In this document: in pieces, positions 6,241 through 12,898 of the stretch
Layout of the letters: each line of letters starts with the position of its first letter
How positions within the stretch are numbered: position 1 is the stretch's first letter
Assembly (NCBI GenBank): GCA_913043035.1
Contig: CAJWMM010000003.1
Location: 1 to 17,628, forward strand
Reading direction: 5' to 3'
From: an uncultured Gammaproteobacteria bacterium
GTDB taxonomy: Bacteria > Pseudomonadota > Gammaproteobacteria > GCA-002705445 > GCA-002716945
Length of the DNA stretch: 17,628 nt
The notes under the pieces: model-generated
The model's input: the letters and a program-made list of their open reading frames with translations, nothing else
Told to the model about the DNA's origin: nothing
Database searches by the model: none
Made by a program: the position numbers and the translations under genes

Positions 6241-6654
6241 ATGTTACAACCAAAGAAAACAAAATATAGAAAACAACAAAAAGGCAAGTTACGCGGATTT
6301 GCAACATCAGGAGCAAAGGTGAGTTTTGGTGAATATGGACTCAAAGCATTAACTCGTGGTCGTGTCACCGCAAGGCAAATTGAGGCAGCTAGACGTGCAA
6401 TGACTAGGCACATTAAGCGTGGTGGAAAAGTTTGGATAAGAATTTTTCCTGATGTCCCAATAACAAAAAAACCAGTTGAAGTAAGAATGGGTAAAGGAAA
6501 AGGTAATGTAGAATATTGGGTGGCAAAAATTCAACCAGGTAAAGTTTTATATGAAATGGAGGGTGTCTCAGAGGAGGTTGCTAGAGAAGCATTCAGACTT
6601 GCAGCTGCTAAGCTACCCATATTAACTTCGTTTGTAAATCGGGCGATAATGTAA
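6241..6654 (+). CDS. rplP: 50S ribosomal protein L16
   Basis: L16 organises 23S rRNA near the A-site tRNA elbow and is a late-assembly protein. The 137 residues match E. coli (136): MLQPKKTKYRKQQKGK at the N-terminus, TARQIEAARRAMTRHIKRGG at 43-62, VRMGKGKGNVEYWVA at 81-95 and EAFRLAAAKLPI near the end. Arg82 aligns with Arg81 of E. coli L16, the target of the oxygenase RoxA/YcfD; whether the enzyme exists here cannot be seen. A 15-nt gap after rpsC is the third-largest same-strand gap in the run. The stop overlaps the rpmC start by 1 nt. Confidence 0.99.
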   Translation: MLQPKKTKYRKQQKGKLRGFATSGAKVSFGEYGLKALTRGRVTARQIEAARRAMTRHIKRGGKVWIRIFPDVPITKKPVEVRMGKGKGNVEYWVAKIQPGKVLYEMEGVSEEVAREAFRLAAAKLPILTSFVNRAIM

Positions 6655-6848
6655 TGAAATACCAAGATTATTTAAAAAAAACAAATGAGGAACTTAAAAC
6701 TGAGCTTGAGAAACTCCTTAAAGAGAGGTTTGAGTTGAAAATGAAGAGAGGATCAGGACTAAATCCTAAACCCCATTTGTTTCGTGAAAATAAAATAAAC
6801 ATAGCAAGGATTAAGACAGTGTTAAACGATGGTGATAAAAAGAAATGA
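6654..6848 (+). CDS. rpmC: 50S ribosomal protein L29
   Basis: L29 is a small two-helix protein near the tunnel exit, next to L23, and forms part of the signal recognition particle docking surface. The 64 residues fit the family (63 in E. coli): a first helix rich in Glu/Leu (NEELKTELEKLLKERFELK) and the second conserved element NKINIARIKTVLND. Starts within a TAATG overlap with rplP and ends in an ATGA overlap with rpsQ. Confidence 0.98.
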   Translation: MKYQDYLKKTNEELKTELEKLLKERFELKMKRGSGLNPKPHLFRENKINIARIKTVLNDGDKKK

Positions 6849-7093
6849 TTGATAAAAAAGTCAAAACATTATCCGCTAGAGTAATTAGTAATAAAATGGA
6901 TAAATCTGCTACTGTTTTAGTTGAAAGACAGATTAAGCATCCTGTAAATGGAAAATTTATAAAACGCTCAAGTAAATTCCATATTCACGATGAACACAAT
7001 ACATGCGAGATTGGTCAAACAGTAATGATTAAACAATCAAAACCAATATCAAAAACTAAGTCATGGATATTAGTCACCGAGGAAAACAAATGA
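6845..7093 (+). CDS. rpsQ: 30S ribosomal protein S17
   Basis: S17 is a primary 16S rRNA binding protein with an OB fold. The 82 residues match E. coli (84). ARVISNKMDKSATVLVERQIKHP contains the conserved DKSATV core, followed by SSKFHIHDE and the late segment CEIGQTVMIKQSKPISKTKSW (G-D/T-x-V-x-I...RPLSKTK pattern). Starts in an ATGA overlap with rpmC. In E. coli this is the last S10-operon gene and is followed by a spacer; here its stop overlaps rplN, merging the S10 and spc clusters. Confidence 0.99.
   Translation: MIDKKVKTLSARVISNKMDKSATVLVERQIKHPVNGKFIKRSSKFHIHDEHNTCEIGQTVMIKQSKPISKTKSWILVTEENK
7079..7083 (+). promoter_or_regulatory. Ribosome binding site fixing the rplN start
   Basis: GAGGA lies 6 nt before the ATG at 7090 and falls inside the rpsQ coding region. 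It supports 7090 over the upstream in-frame ATG at 7063, which would add 9 residues absent from the L14 family. Confidence 0.8.
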
Positions 7094-7458
7094 TACAGAT
7101 GCAAACAACTCTTCAATCAGCAGATAATAGCGGTGCGAGAAAACTCATGTGCATCAAAGTCCTTGGGGGATCGCATAGGCAATTCGCAACTATTGGAGAT
7201 GTAATTAAAGTAACTGTTAAGGATGCAATACCAAAAGGTAAGGTAAAAAAAGGAGAAGTATATAACGCAGTTATTGTTAGAACAAAAAAAGGCATCAGAC
7301 GATCTGATGGCTCAGCTATTAGGTTCGATAGTAATGCAGTTGTCTTGCTAGATAATAAATTAGAGCCACTCGGGACAAGAATTTTTGGACCAGTAACAAG
7401 AGAATTAAGAGCTCTCACATTTATGAAAATAGTGTCACTAGCACCAGAGGTGCTTTGA
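7090..7458 (+). CDS. rplN: 50S ribosomal protein L14
   Basis: L14 is a highly conserved 23S rRNA binding protein at the subunit interface (bridge B8). The 122 residues, counted from the ATG at 7090, match E. coli (123). Signatures: SADNSGARKLMCIKVLGGS near the N-terminus, GKVKKGEVYNAVIVRTKKG in the middle, RFDSNAVVLLDNKLEPLGTR and IFGPVTRELR, ending in SLAPEVL exactly as in E. coli. The start overlaps the rpsQ stop as ATGA. An in-frame ATG at 7063 was rejected because it lengthens the protein beyond the family and lacks as good a binding site. Confidence 0.99.
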   Translation: MIQMQTTLQSADNSGARKLMCIKVLGGSHRQFATIGDVIKVTVKDAIPKGKVKKGEVYNAVIVRTKKGIRRSDGSAIRFDSNAVVLLDNKLEPLGTRIFGPVTRELRALTFMKIVSLAPEVL

Positions 7459-7460
7459 GG
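7457..7460 (+). promoter_or_regulatory. Ribosome binding site fixing the rplX start
   Basis: GAGG overlaps the rplN stop codon and lies 6 nt before the ATG at 7467. It decides for that ATG over the in-frame TTG at 7455, which lies inside rplN and overlaps this binding site. Confidence 0.8.
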
Positions 7461-7466
7461 AATATC

Positions 7467-7784
7467 ATGAGAAAATTAAAGAAAGGTGATTCTGTAATAG
7501 TTATAGCTGGAAAAGACAAAGGGAAGAAAGGCGAGGTCTTAAAGGTGATTGATGACAATAAATTAATTGTGACTAATGTTAATTTAGTAAAAAAGCACAC
7601 TAAACCTAACCCTAACAAAGAAGAAACTGGTGGCATTATAGAAAGAGAAATGCCTCTGAATATATCAAATGTGATGATATTTAATCCTATAACAAAGAAA
7701 GCGGACAAGGTGGGTTGTAAAACTCTAGAGAATGGCAAAAAAGTTAGAATATATAAATCTAATAAAGAGGTTATAGACATTTAA
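7467..7784 (+). CDS. rplX: 50S ribosomal protein L24
   Basis: L24 initiates 50S assembly by binding the 5' region of 23S rRNA. Counted from the ATG at 7467 it has 105 residues (104 in E. coli). The KOW motif is clear near residues 6-25 (SVIVIAGKDKGKKGEVLKV), then VNLVKKHTKPNP, GGIIEREMPLNISNVMIFNP and a C-terminal GKKVRIYKSN. Its stop overlaps rplE by 1 nt, so the spacer that carries the S8 repressor site between rplX and rplE in E. coli is absent here. Confidence 0.99.
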   Translation: MRKLKKGDSVIVIAGKDKGKKGEVLKVIDDNKLIVTNVNLVKKHTKPNPNKEETGGIIEREMPLNISNVMIFNPITKKADKVGCKTLENGKKVRIYKSNKEVIDI

Positions 7785-8320
7785 TGAATACATATCAAGA
7801 ATTCTATAGGGAGAACATTGTGCCATCTTTGAGAGAACGACTCAAATTAAATAGTACAATGGAAGTCCCTAGATTAGTTAAAATTACCTTAAATATGGGA
7901 TTAGGTTCGTCTATGGGTGATAAAAAAGTTTTAGAATCAGCTCAGAAGGAGCTTACAGAGATATCAGGCCAAAAAGCTGTTTTAACTTATGCAAAGAAGT
8001 CGATTGCGAACTTTAAACTTCGAGAAGGCATGCCTATTGGATGCAAAGTAACCCTCAGAAAAGAAAAAATGTATGATTTTTTTGAAAAACTAATTAAAAT
8101 ATCTTTGCCTAGGACTAGAGACTTTAGAGGGCTTAATACAAGCTCTTTTGATGGTAGAGGTAATTATACACTTGGAGTGAAAGAACATATTATCTTTCCT
8201 GAGATTGATTTTGATAGAATTGATAAAATCAAAGGATTAGATATCTGTATAACCACAAGTGCTAAAAACAATGAGGAGGCAATGGAATTATTGAAAGAAT
8301 TTAATTTTCCATTTAAGTGA
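7784..8320 (+). CDS. rplE: 50S ribosomal protein L5
   Basis: L5 anchors 5S rRNA in the central protuberance and contacts S13 across the subunit interface. The 178 residues match E. coli (179). Visible signatures: PRLVKITLNMGLG at 29-41, ISGQKAVLTYAKKSIANFKLR, GCKVTLRKEKMYDF, and LPRTRDFRGLNTSSFDGRGN in the centre, with EIDFDRIDKIKGLDI near the C-terminus. Starts on the last base of the rplX stop; a GAGG at 7767-7770 lies 13 nt upstream, a long spacing, so coupling is likely. rpsN begins 1 nt after its TGA. Confidence 0.99.
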   Translation: MNTYQEFYRENIVPSLRERLKLNSTMEVPRLVKITLNMGLGSSMGDKKVLESAQKELTEISGQKAVLTYAKKSIANFKLREGMPIGCKVTLRKEKMYDFFEKLIKISLPRTRDFRGLNTSSFDGRGNYTLGVKEHIIFPEIDFDRIDKIKGLDICITTSAKNNEEAMELLKEFNFPFK

Positions 8321-8321
8321 C

Positions 8322-8627
8322 ATGGCAAGATCATCAATAATACAAAGAGAAAAGAAACGAGAAAACCTTACTGAGAAATTTTCAGCTAAGAGACAATTGA
8401 TCAAGAATAAATTGAAAAAAGATGATCTATCTTTTGAGGAGGCAAGTCAACTGCGCAAACAGTTGCAAAAACTACCACTCAACTCTCTTCCTATAAGAAG
8501 GAGGAAAAGATGTTCTCTTACAGGCAGACCACGAGGAGTCTATCGAAAGTTTGCTCTTGGAAGATCAAAATTACGAAAAGCAGCAATGAGAGGGGATATC
8601 CCTGGTTTAACAAAGGCAAGTTGGTAA
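8322..8627 (+). CDS. rpsN: 30S ribosomal protein S14, zinc-independent type
   Basis: S14 binds 16S rRNA in the 30S head. The 101 residues and the single Cys place it with the long proteobacterial form that lacks the CxxC zinc ribbon of the short form. The C-terminal region RRRKRCSLTGRPRGVYRKF, then RSKLRKAAMRGDIPGLTKASW (split here at F/R), matches E. coli closely. The N-terminus is basic and helical (IIQREKKRENLTEKF). One nt separates it from the rplE stop; rpsH follows after 6 nt. Confidence 0.99.
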   Translation: MARSSIIQREKKRENLTEKFSAKRQLIKNKLKKDDLSFEEASQLRKQLQKLPLNSLPIRRRKRCSLTGRPRGVYRKFALGRSKLRKAAMRGDIPGLTKASW

Positions 8628-8633
8628 ATAATT

Positions 8634-9026
8634 ATGAGCATGAATGATACGATCTCTGACTTACTTACTAGAATAAGAAATGCACAAAGAGCTAACAAAG
8701 ATTTAGTCCTCATTCCTCATTCTAAAATTAAGTTTGCAATATGTGAGGTACTCTTAAACGAAGGATATATTTTGGCACTGGATATTGAGGGTGATTCGAA
8801 GAAATCCATCAAAGTAACACTAAAATATTATGAGGGAAAACCTGTTATTGAGTATATCAAGAGAGAGAGTAGACCAGGTTTAAGAGTATTTAAGTCTGCT
8901 AAAGATATACCAAGCGTCAATAATGGATTAGGTATATGCATAGTCTCCACCTCCAAGGGAGTAATGACAGACAAGCAAGCAAAAGAAAATAATTGCGGAG
9001 GAGAGATAATATGTTCAGTCTCTTAA
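8634..9026 (+). CDS. rpsH: 30S ribosomal protein S8
   Basis: S8 binds the central domain of 16S rRNA and, in E. coli, represses the spc operon by binding mRNA near rplE. The 130 residues equal E. coli. MSMNDTISDLLTRIRNAQRA at the N-terminus, PHSKIKFAICEVLLNEGYI, RESRPGLRVFKS and the C-terminal GLGICIVSTSKGVMTD with GGEIIC are all present. A second in-frame ATG 6 nt downstream exists; 8634 was chosen because E. coli also begins Met-Ser-Met. No good Shine-Dalgarno precedes either. Confidence 0.99.
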   Translation: MSMNDTISDLLTRIRNAQRANKDLVLIPHSKIKFAICEVLLNEGYILALDIEGDSKKSIKVTLKYYEGKPVIEYIKRESRPGLRVFKSAKDIPSVNNGLGICIVSTSKGVMTDKQAKENNCGGEIICSVS

Positions 9027-9030
9027 GATT

Positions 9031-9558
9031 ATGTCTAAAGTAGCAAGAAAACCAATACAAATTTCTGAGAAGGTCAAACTAGTTATCGAAACTAACCAAG
9101 TTTTAGTAGAGGGGCCACTAGGAAAGTTAGAATTTAGAAAAAATGAAGGTATTTCAGTTGTTCAAAATAACGATTCTATTTTGGTTGAAACTAAAAACAA
9201 TGAACTTAAGGCGCTATCTGGTACTACTAGAGCGCTTCTGTCCAATATGGTATATGGCGTGAGTGTTGGTTGGAAAAAAACTCTTAAACTTGTTGGTGTA
9301 GGTTACAGAGCAAAATCTCAAGGGAATATTCTTGAGCTGACGGTTGGATTTTCACATCCAGTTAAATACCCGATACCAGATGGTCTTAAAATTGAAACAC
9401 CATCACAAACGGAAATTGTCATAAGCGGTGTTGATAAACAGCAAGTTGGACAAGTAGCATCGGAAATTAGGGCGATTAGACCTCCAGAACCATATAAAGG
9501 CAAAGGCATAAGATATGATGACGAGCATGTAATTAAGAAAGAGGCTAAGAAGAAATGA
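9031..9558 (+). CDS. rplF: 50S ribosomal protein L6
   Basis: L6 binds 23S rRNA next to the sarcin-ricin loop and factor-binding site. The 175 residues (177 in E. coli) contain both related half-domains: the N-terminal IQISEKVKLVIETNQVLVEG with GPLGKL, a middle GWKKTLKLVGVGYRAK, and the C-terminal half SHPVKYPIPDGLKIE through QVASEIRAIRPPEPYKGKGI. The PEPYKGKGIRY signature is intact. Begins 4 nt after rpsH without a clear binding site; its stop forms an ATGA overlap with rplR. Confidence 0.99.
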   Translation: MSKVARKPIQISEKVKLVIETNQVLVEGPLGKLEFRKNEGISVVQNNDSILVETKNNELKALSGTTRALLSNMVYGVSVGWKKTLKLVGVGYRAKSQGNILELTVGFSHPVKYPIPDGLKIETPSQTEIVISGVDKQQVGQVASEIRAIRPPEPYKGKGIRYDDEHVIKKEAKKK

Positions 9559-9920
9559 TTGGTAAAAATGGTAATAAGAAAACTGCACGATTAAGAAGGG
9601 CAAAAAAGTCAAGGCAGAGGATCTATGAATCTGGTTCGCACAGACTAAGCGTCTTTAAATCACTCAATCACATTTACGTTCAGGTTATTACACCAAGCGG
9701 TGATAGAGTGATCAAAACTATATCATCTAATCAGAAGAACTTAAAAGCTAAAGTGAAATCAAATAACATTGAAGGGTCGAAAATAATTGGAAAAGTTGTA
9801 GCAGAATTCTTAAAAAAAGAAAAAATAAGCAAAATTGCATTTGATAGATCAGGTTATAAATACCATGGTAAGATAAAAGCGCTTGCTGAATCAATAAGAG
9901 AAAATGGAGTAAACATATAA
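9555..9920 (+). CDS. rplR: 50S ribosomal protein L18
   Basis: L18 binds 5S rRNA together with L5 in the central protuberance. The 121 residues (117 in E. coli) begin with a Lys/Arg-rich segment, KKTARLRRAKKSRQRI, then GSHRLSVFKSLNHIYVQVI and the C-terminal signature FDRSGYKYHGKIKALAESI. Starts in an ATGA overlap with rplF and ends in a TAATG overlap with rpsE. Confidence 0.99.
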   Translation: MIGKNGNKKTARLRRAKKSRQRIYESGSHRLSVFKSLNHIYVQVITPSGDRVIKTISSNQKNLKAKVKSNNIEGSKIIGKVVAEFLKKEKISKIAFDRSGYKYHGKIKALAESIRENGVNI

Positions 9921-10411
9921 TGGTATTCGAGGAGAAAAAGACTGACTACATAGAAAAACTAGTTGCAGTTAATAGAACTGCAAAAGTTGTCAAAGGTGGC
10001 AGGCAATTTGGTTTTACTGCGCTCACAGTTGTAGGTGATGGCAATGGTAGAGTTGGTTACGGATATGGCAAAGCAAAAGAAGTTCCTATTGCTATACAAA
10101 AAGCAATGGAGAAAGCGAAGAAGAATATGATTAGTGTTGCTCTAAAGAAAGGGACACTCTTTCATCCAGTTACACACTCACATGGTTCTGCAAAAGTTTA
10201 CATGCAACCAGCAGGAGAGGGTACTGGAGTTATTGCTGGTGGGGCAATGCGAGCAGTGTTCGAAGCAACAGGAGTTCACAATGTACTCGCGAAAAGCATC
10301 GGATCAACTAATCCCATAAATGTAGTAAAAGCAACAGTAAAGGGTTTAGAGTCCATGTTTTATCCTGCTTATATTGCTGCGAAACGAGGAAAAAAAACTA
10401 GTGAAATATAA
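9920..10411 (+). CDS. rpsE: 30S ribosomal protein S5
   Basis: S5 lies at the mRNA entry side and affects decoding accuracy and spectinomycin sensitivity. The 163 residues (167 in E. coli) contain the double-stranded RNA-binding domain: EKLVAVNRTAKVVKGGRQF (residues 12-30, holding the spectinomycin loop), TALTVVGDGNGRVGYGYGKA and VPIAIQKAMEKAKKNM. The C-terminal domain holds GEGTGVIAGGAMRAVFEATG and the segment GVHNVLAKSIGSTNPINVV. No deletion of the spectinomycin loop is seen. Overlaps rplR and rpmD by 1 nt each. Confidence 0.99.
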   Translation: MVFEEKKTDYIEKLVAVNRTAKVVKGGRQFGFTALTVVGDGNGRVGYGYGKAKEVPIAIQKAMEKAKKNMISVALKKGTLFHPVTHSHGSAKVYMQPAGEGTGVIAGGAMRAVFEATGVHNVLAKSIGSTNPINVVKATVKGLESMFYPAYIAAKRGKKTSEI

Positions 10412-10593
10412 TGGCTAAGAAAACTATTAAAATTAGACAGAAAAAGAGCACAATAGGGTGTACATCTAAGCAGATAGCCTGCATTAAGGGCCTAGGTCTG
10501 CGAAAAATCAACCATATTGTGACACTTAATGATTCACCTGAGATACGTGGGATGATGAAAGTTGTTGATCATATGATAGAGGTGTCACAGTAA
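10411..10593 (+). CDS. rpmD: 50S ribosomal protein L30
   Basis: L30 is a small 23S rRNA binding protein of the bacterial type. The 60 residues (59 in E. coli) show KTIKIRQKKSTIGCTSKQIA followed by GLGLRKINHIVTLNDSPEIRG and MMKVVDHMIEV, the standard pattern. Starts on the last base of the rpsE stop; rplO follows after 1 nt, preceded by a GAGGTG at 10578-10583 that lies within rpmD. Confidence 0.98.
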   Translation: MAKKTIKIRQKKSTIGCTSKQIACIKGLGLRKINHIVTLNDSPEIRGMMKVVDHMIEVSQ

Positions 10594-10594
10594 G

Positions 10595-11014
10595 ATGAAT
10601 AGTCTATTGAGTGAGTTAAAGCCCAAAAATAATAGTAAGTCGTCTAAAAAGAGAGTGGGACGCGGCATAGGCTCTGGGACAGGAAAAACCTGTGGAAGAG
10701 GTCATAAAGGTCAGAAATCCAGAGCAGGAGGCAAAGTTCAAGTTGGTTTTGAAGGAGGCCAAATGCCTCTTCAAAGAAGATTGCCAAAAGTCGGCTTCTC
10801 TTCTCGAGTAAATATATTGTCTGCAGAACTTAAGTATGATCGACTCTCAAAAATCAAAGAAGCTGAGATTACCATAGAGCTTCTGAAAAAATATAAATTA
10901 GTAAATAAGAAAATACAAAAAGTCAAAATAATTGGACCATGTACCATCAAAGAAAAAAAATCAATAAAAGGAATGGTATGTACTAAATCTGTTATGGAGC
11001 ATATTGGTAAATAA
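10595..11014 (+). CDS. rplO: 50S ribosomal protein L15
   Basis: L15 binds 23S rRNA late in 50S assembly, with a long basic N-terminal arm. The 139 residues (144 in E. coli) carry the Gly/Arg-rich arm KKRVGRGIGSGTGKTCGRGH and KGQKSRAGGKVQVGFEGGQM, followed by PLQRRLPKVGF. The C-terminal domain is weaker but has IKEAEITIELLKKYKLVNKK and VKIIGPCTIKEK. Begins 1 nt after rpmD with a good binding site; secY starts 2 nt after its TAA. Confidence 0.99.
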   Translation: MNSLLSELKPKNNSKSSKKRVGRGIGSGTGKTCGRGHKGQKSRAGGKVQVGFEGGQMPLQRRLPKVGFSSRVNILSAELKYDRLSKIKEAEITIELLKKYKLVNKKIQKVKIIGPCTIKEKKSIKGMVCTKSVMEHIGK

Positions 11015-11016
11015 CT

Positions 11017-12366
11017 ATGTCTAGACTAAGCAATAATACTTCAACTAGCATTGGCGGTTTAACTAAGTCAAATGAACTAAGACAAAGAGTGTTTTTCGTT
11101 ATATTCGCGTTAATTATATTTCGATTAGGGAGCTTTATCACTTTACCTGGCATTGACCCTTCTGTAATGCAATTTTTATTTGATCAACAACGTGGAAGCA
11201 TACTAGATATGTTCAACATGTTCTCAGGTGGAGCTTTATCCCGAATGTCAATTTTTGCTTTGGGCGTTATGCCTTACATATCGGCTTCAATTATAATTCA
11301 GATGATGACTCATGTATATTCACCGCTCATACAACTGAGAAAAGAGGGAGAAAGAGGTAGAAAAAAAATTACTAGTTATACAAGGTACTTCACTGTTGTA
11401 CTTGCCGTCCTTCAATCAGCTGGTGTTGCAAATGCACTTCAGAATCAAAACACAGCAAATACTACTCTTGTTCTTGATCCAGGTGCAACTTTTTTATTAA
11501 TAGCTGTAACCACCTTAGTTACAGGAACGATGTTCCTTGTTTGGCTTGGTGAACAAATTACAGAGAGAGGTATAGGTAATGGTATCTCAATAATTATCTT
11601 TGCAGGTATTGTCGCAGGGCTTCCCTCAGCAATTGGCAACACTATTGATTTAGCAAGAAATGGAGAATTACAGGGCTTTACAGTAATTTTGATATTTTTA
11701 TTAGTCTTGATTATCACGGCGTTTGTCATATATATAGAAAGAGGCCAAAGAAAAATTCCAATTAATTATGCAAGAAAAATGCAAGGTAGAAAAATGTATG
11801 CTGCCCAGAGTTCACACCTTCCTTTGAAGATAAATATGGCTGGTGTAATTCCTCCAATATTCGCATCAGCGATAATTTTGTTTCCGGCGACAATTGCTAG
11901 TTGGAGTAGTTCTGGTAGCCAAGGAAGTGTAATTCAGAATATTGCATTATCTTTATCTCCTGGACAACCTCTCTACATAATGCTTTACGCCTTTGCAATT
12001 ATTTTTTTCTGTTTCTTTTATACAGCGTTGGTGTTTAACTCAAACGAGACAGCAGATAACTTAAAGAAATCCGGGGCATTTATTCCCGGAATTAGACCTG
12101 GTGATCAGACAGCAAAGTATATCGATGACATAACCACAAGACTTACAACTGTAGGTGCAATTTATATCACTGCGGTGTGTTTATTACCTGAGTTTTTAAT
12201 TTTATACTTTAATGTCCCATTCTATTTTGGCGGTACTTCATTATTAATAGTTGTGATAGTAGTTATGGATCTAATGTCACAAATTCAAGCCCATCTTCTA
12301 TCTCATCAATATGAGGGAATGATGAAAAAAGCCAATCTCAAAGGAATTGGAGGAGGTCTTAGATAA
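11017..12366 (+). CDS. secY: Protein translocase channel subunit SecY
   Basis: SecY is the inner-membrane channel of the SecYEG translocon, used for secretion and for membrane protein insertion. The 449 residues (443 in E. coli) fit ten membrane segments; clear hydrophobic stretches include residues ~25-44, 77-97, 126-142, 156-178, 187-203, 221-240, 276-296, 317-340, 380-398 and 406-423. The plug follows the first segment (FDQQRGSILDMFNMFSGG). The cytosolic loop after the eighth segment has IRPGDQTAKYID, with Arg360 aligned with the SecA-critical Arg357 of E. coli, and the preceding loop has YARKMQGRKMYAAQSSHLPL. Cotranscribed with ribosomal proteins as usual. The gene ends with GGAGGAGG (12349-12356), which serves as the binding site of rpmJ. 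Confidence 0.99.
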   Translation: MSRLSNNTSTSIGGLTKSNELRQRVFFVIFALIIFRLGSFITLPGIDPSVMQFLFDQQRGSILDMFNMFSGGALSRMSIFALGVMPYISASIIIQMMTHVYSPLIQLRKEGERGRKKITSYTRYFTVVLAVLQSAGVANALQNQNTANTTLVLDPGATFLLIAVTTLVTGTMFLVWLGEQITERGIGNGISIIIFAGIVAGLPSAIGNTIDLARNGELQGFTVILIFLLVLIITAFVIYIERGQRKIPINYARKMQGRKMYAAQSSHLPLKINMAGVIPPIFASAIILFPATIASWSSSGSQGSVIQNIALSLSPGQPLYIMLYAFAIIFFCFFYTALVFNSNETADNLKKSGAFIPGIRPGDQTAKYIDDITTRLTTVGAIYITAVCLLPEFLILYFNVPFYFGGTSLLIVVIVVMDLMSQIQAHLLSHQYEGMMKKANLKGIGGGLR

Positions 12367-12483
12367 ATGAAAGTCAGAGCATCTGTAAAAAAATTATGTC
12401 GTAATTGTAGGGTTATAAGACGAAATAGAGTAGTAAGGATTATTTGTAGTAAAGATCCAAGACATAAGCAAAGACAAGGCTAA
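12367..12483 (+). CDS. rpmJ: 50S ribosomal protein L36, zinc-binding type
   Basis: L36 is the smallest 50S protein and stabilises 23S rRNA folding near the factor-binding region. The 38-codon frame reads MKVRASVKKLCRNC at the start and ends DPRHKQRQG, with Cys11, Cys14, Cys27 and His33 forming the zinc ribbon of the C+ type. It differs from E. coli L36 at few positions. Its ATG abuts the secY stop, with GGAGGAGG at 12349-12356, 10 nt upstream. It is short enough to be missed by length-filtered gene calling. A 55-nt gap follows. Confidence 0.98.
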   Translation: MKVRASVKKLCRNCRVIRRNRVVRIICSKDPRHKQRQG

Positions 12484-12488
12484 ATAGG

Positions 12489-12517
12489 TTGTATTAAATG
12501 AAAATGAAATATAAAAT
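12489..12517 (+). promoter_or_regulatory. Possible alpha-cluster promoter before rpsM
   Basis: TTGTAT (12489-12494) and TAAAAT (12512-12517) are separated by 17 nt, matching 3 of 6 and 5 of 6 consensus bases. It lies in the second-largest gap of the run, where a promoter of the alpha cluster would be expected. If used, transcription would begin near 12524, leaving about 15 nt before rpsM, too short for an E. coli-like S4 pseudoknot. AT-rich sequence makes chance matches likely. Confidence 0.25.
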
Positions 12518-12551
12518 GACACCTCCGAGAGCATATAAATGGCAAGAATAG
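12498..12551 (+). other. Short reading frame overlapping the rpsM start
   Basis: An ATG at 12498 opens a 17-codon frame (MKMKYKMTPPRAYKWQE) whose TAG lies 13 nt inside rpsM, in another frame. It has two more in-frame ATGs and no clear binding site (only AGG at 12485-12487). It may be chance; if translated it could couple to or interfere with rpsM initiation. Confidence 0.12.
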
Positions 12552-12898
12552 CAGGCATAAATTTACCAAATAATAAGCACATATGGATAGCTTTGACTTC
12601 AATATATGGCATTGGAGGAACTAGAGCTAATAAAATTTGCTCGGATTCTGGCGTGGATAGGACTAAAAAAGTAAAGGATCTTAGTGAACAAGATTTAGAA
12701 GTTTTAAGAAATTTTGTTGAAAAATATCAACTAGAGGGTGATCTCAGAAGAGAAAATTCTGTTAATATTAAGCGCCTGATGGATATTGGATCTTATAGAG
12801 GTATTAGGCATAGAAAAAGTTTACCTTTGAGGGGACAGCGAACTAAAAATAATAGCAGAACCCGAAAAGGCCCAAGAAAAATACTTAAGGCAAAATAA
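12539..12898 (+). CDS. rpsM: 30S ribosomal protein S13
   Basis: S13 lies in the 30S head, contacts P-site tRNA and bridges to L5. The 119 residues (118 in E. coli) start MARIAGINLPNNKH, contain the helix-two-turn-helix segment SIYGIGGTRANKIC, then RLMDIGSYRGIRHRKSLPLR and the basic tail GQRTKNNSRTRKGPRK. Preceded by the 55-nt gap; GAGAG at 12527-12531 lies 7 nt before the ATG. The upstream ACCTCC at 12521-12526 is complementary to Shine-Dalgarno sequences. Overlaps rpsK by 1 nt. Confidence 0.99.
   Translation: MARIAGINLPNNKHIWIALTSIYGIGGTRANKICSDSGVDRTKKVKDLSEQDLEVLRNFVEKYQLEGDLRRENSVNIKRLMDIGSYRGIRHRKSLPLRGQRTKNNSRTRKGPRKILKAK

Noticed and set aside
7063..7089. Upstream ATG start for rplN
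   Set aside because: It adds nine residues not found in L14; the ATG at 7090 has a binding site (GAGGA) and matches the family start MIQ.
7455..7466. TTG start for rplX
   Set aside because: It overlaps the rplN stop region and the GAGG site; the ATG at 7467 gives the family length.
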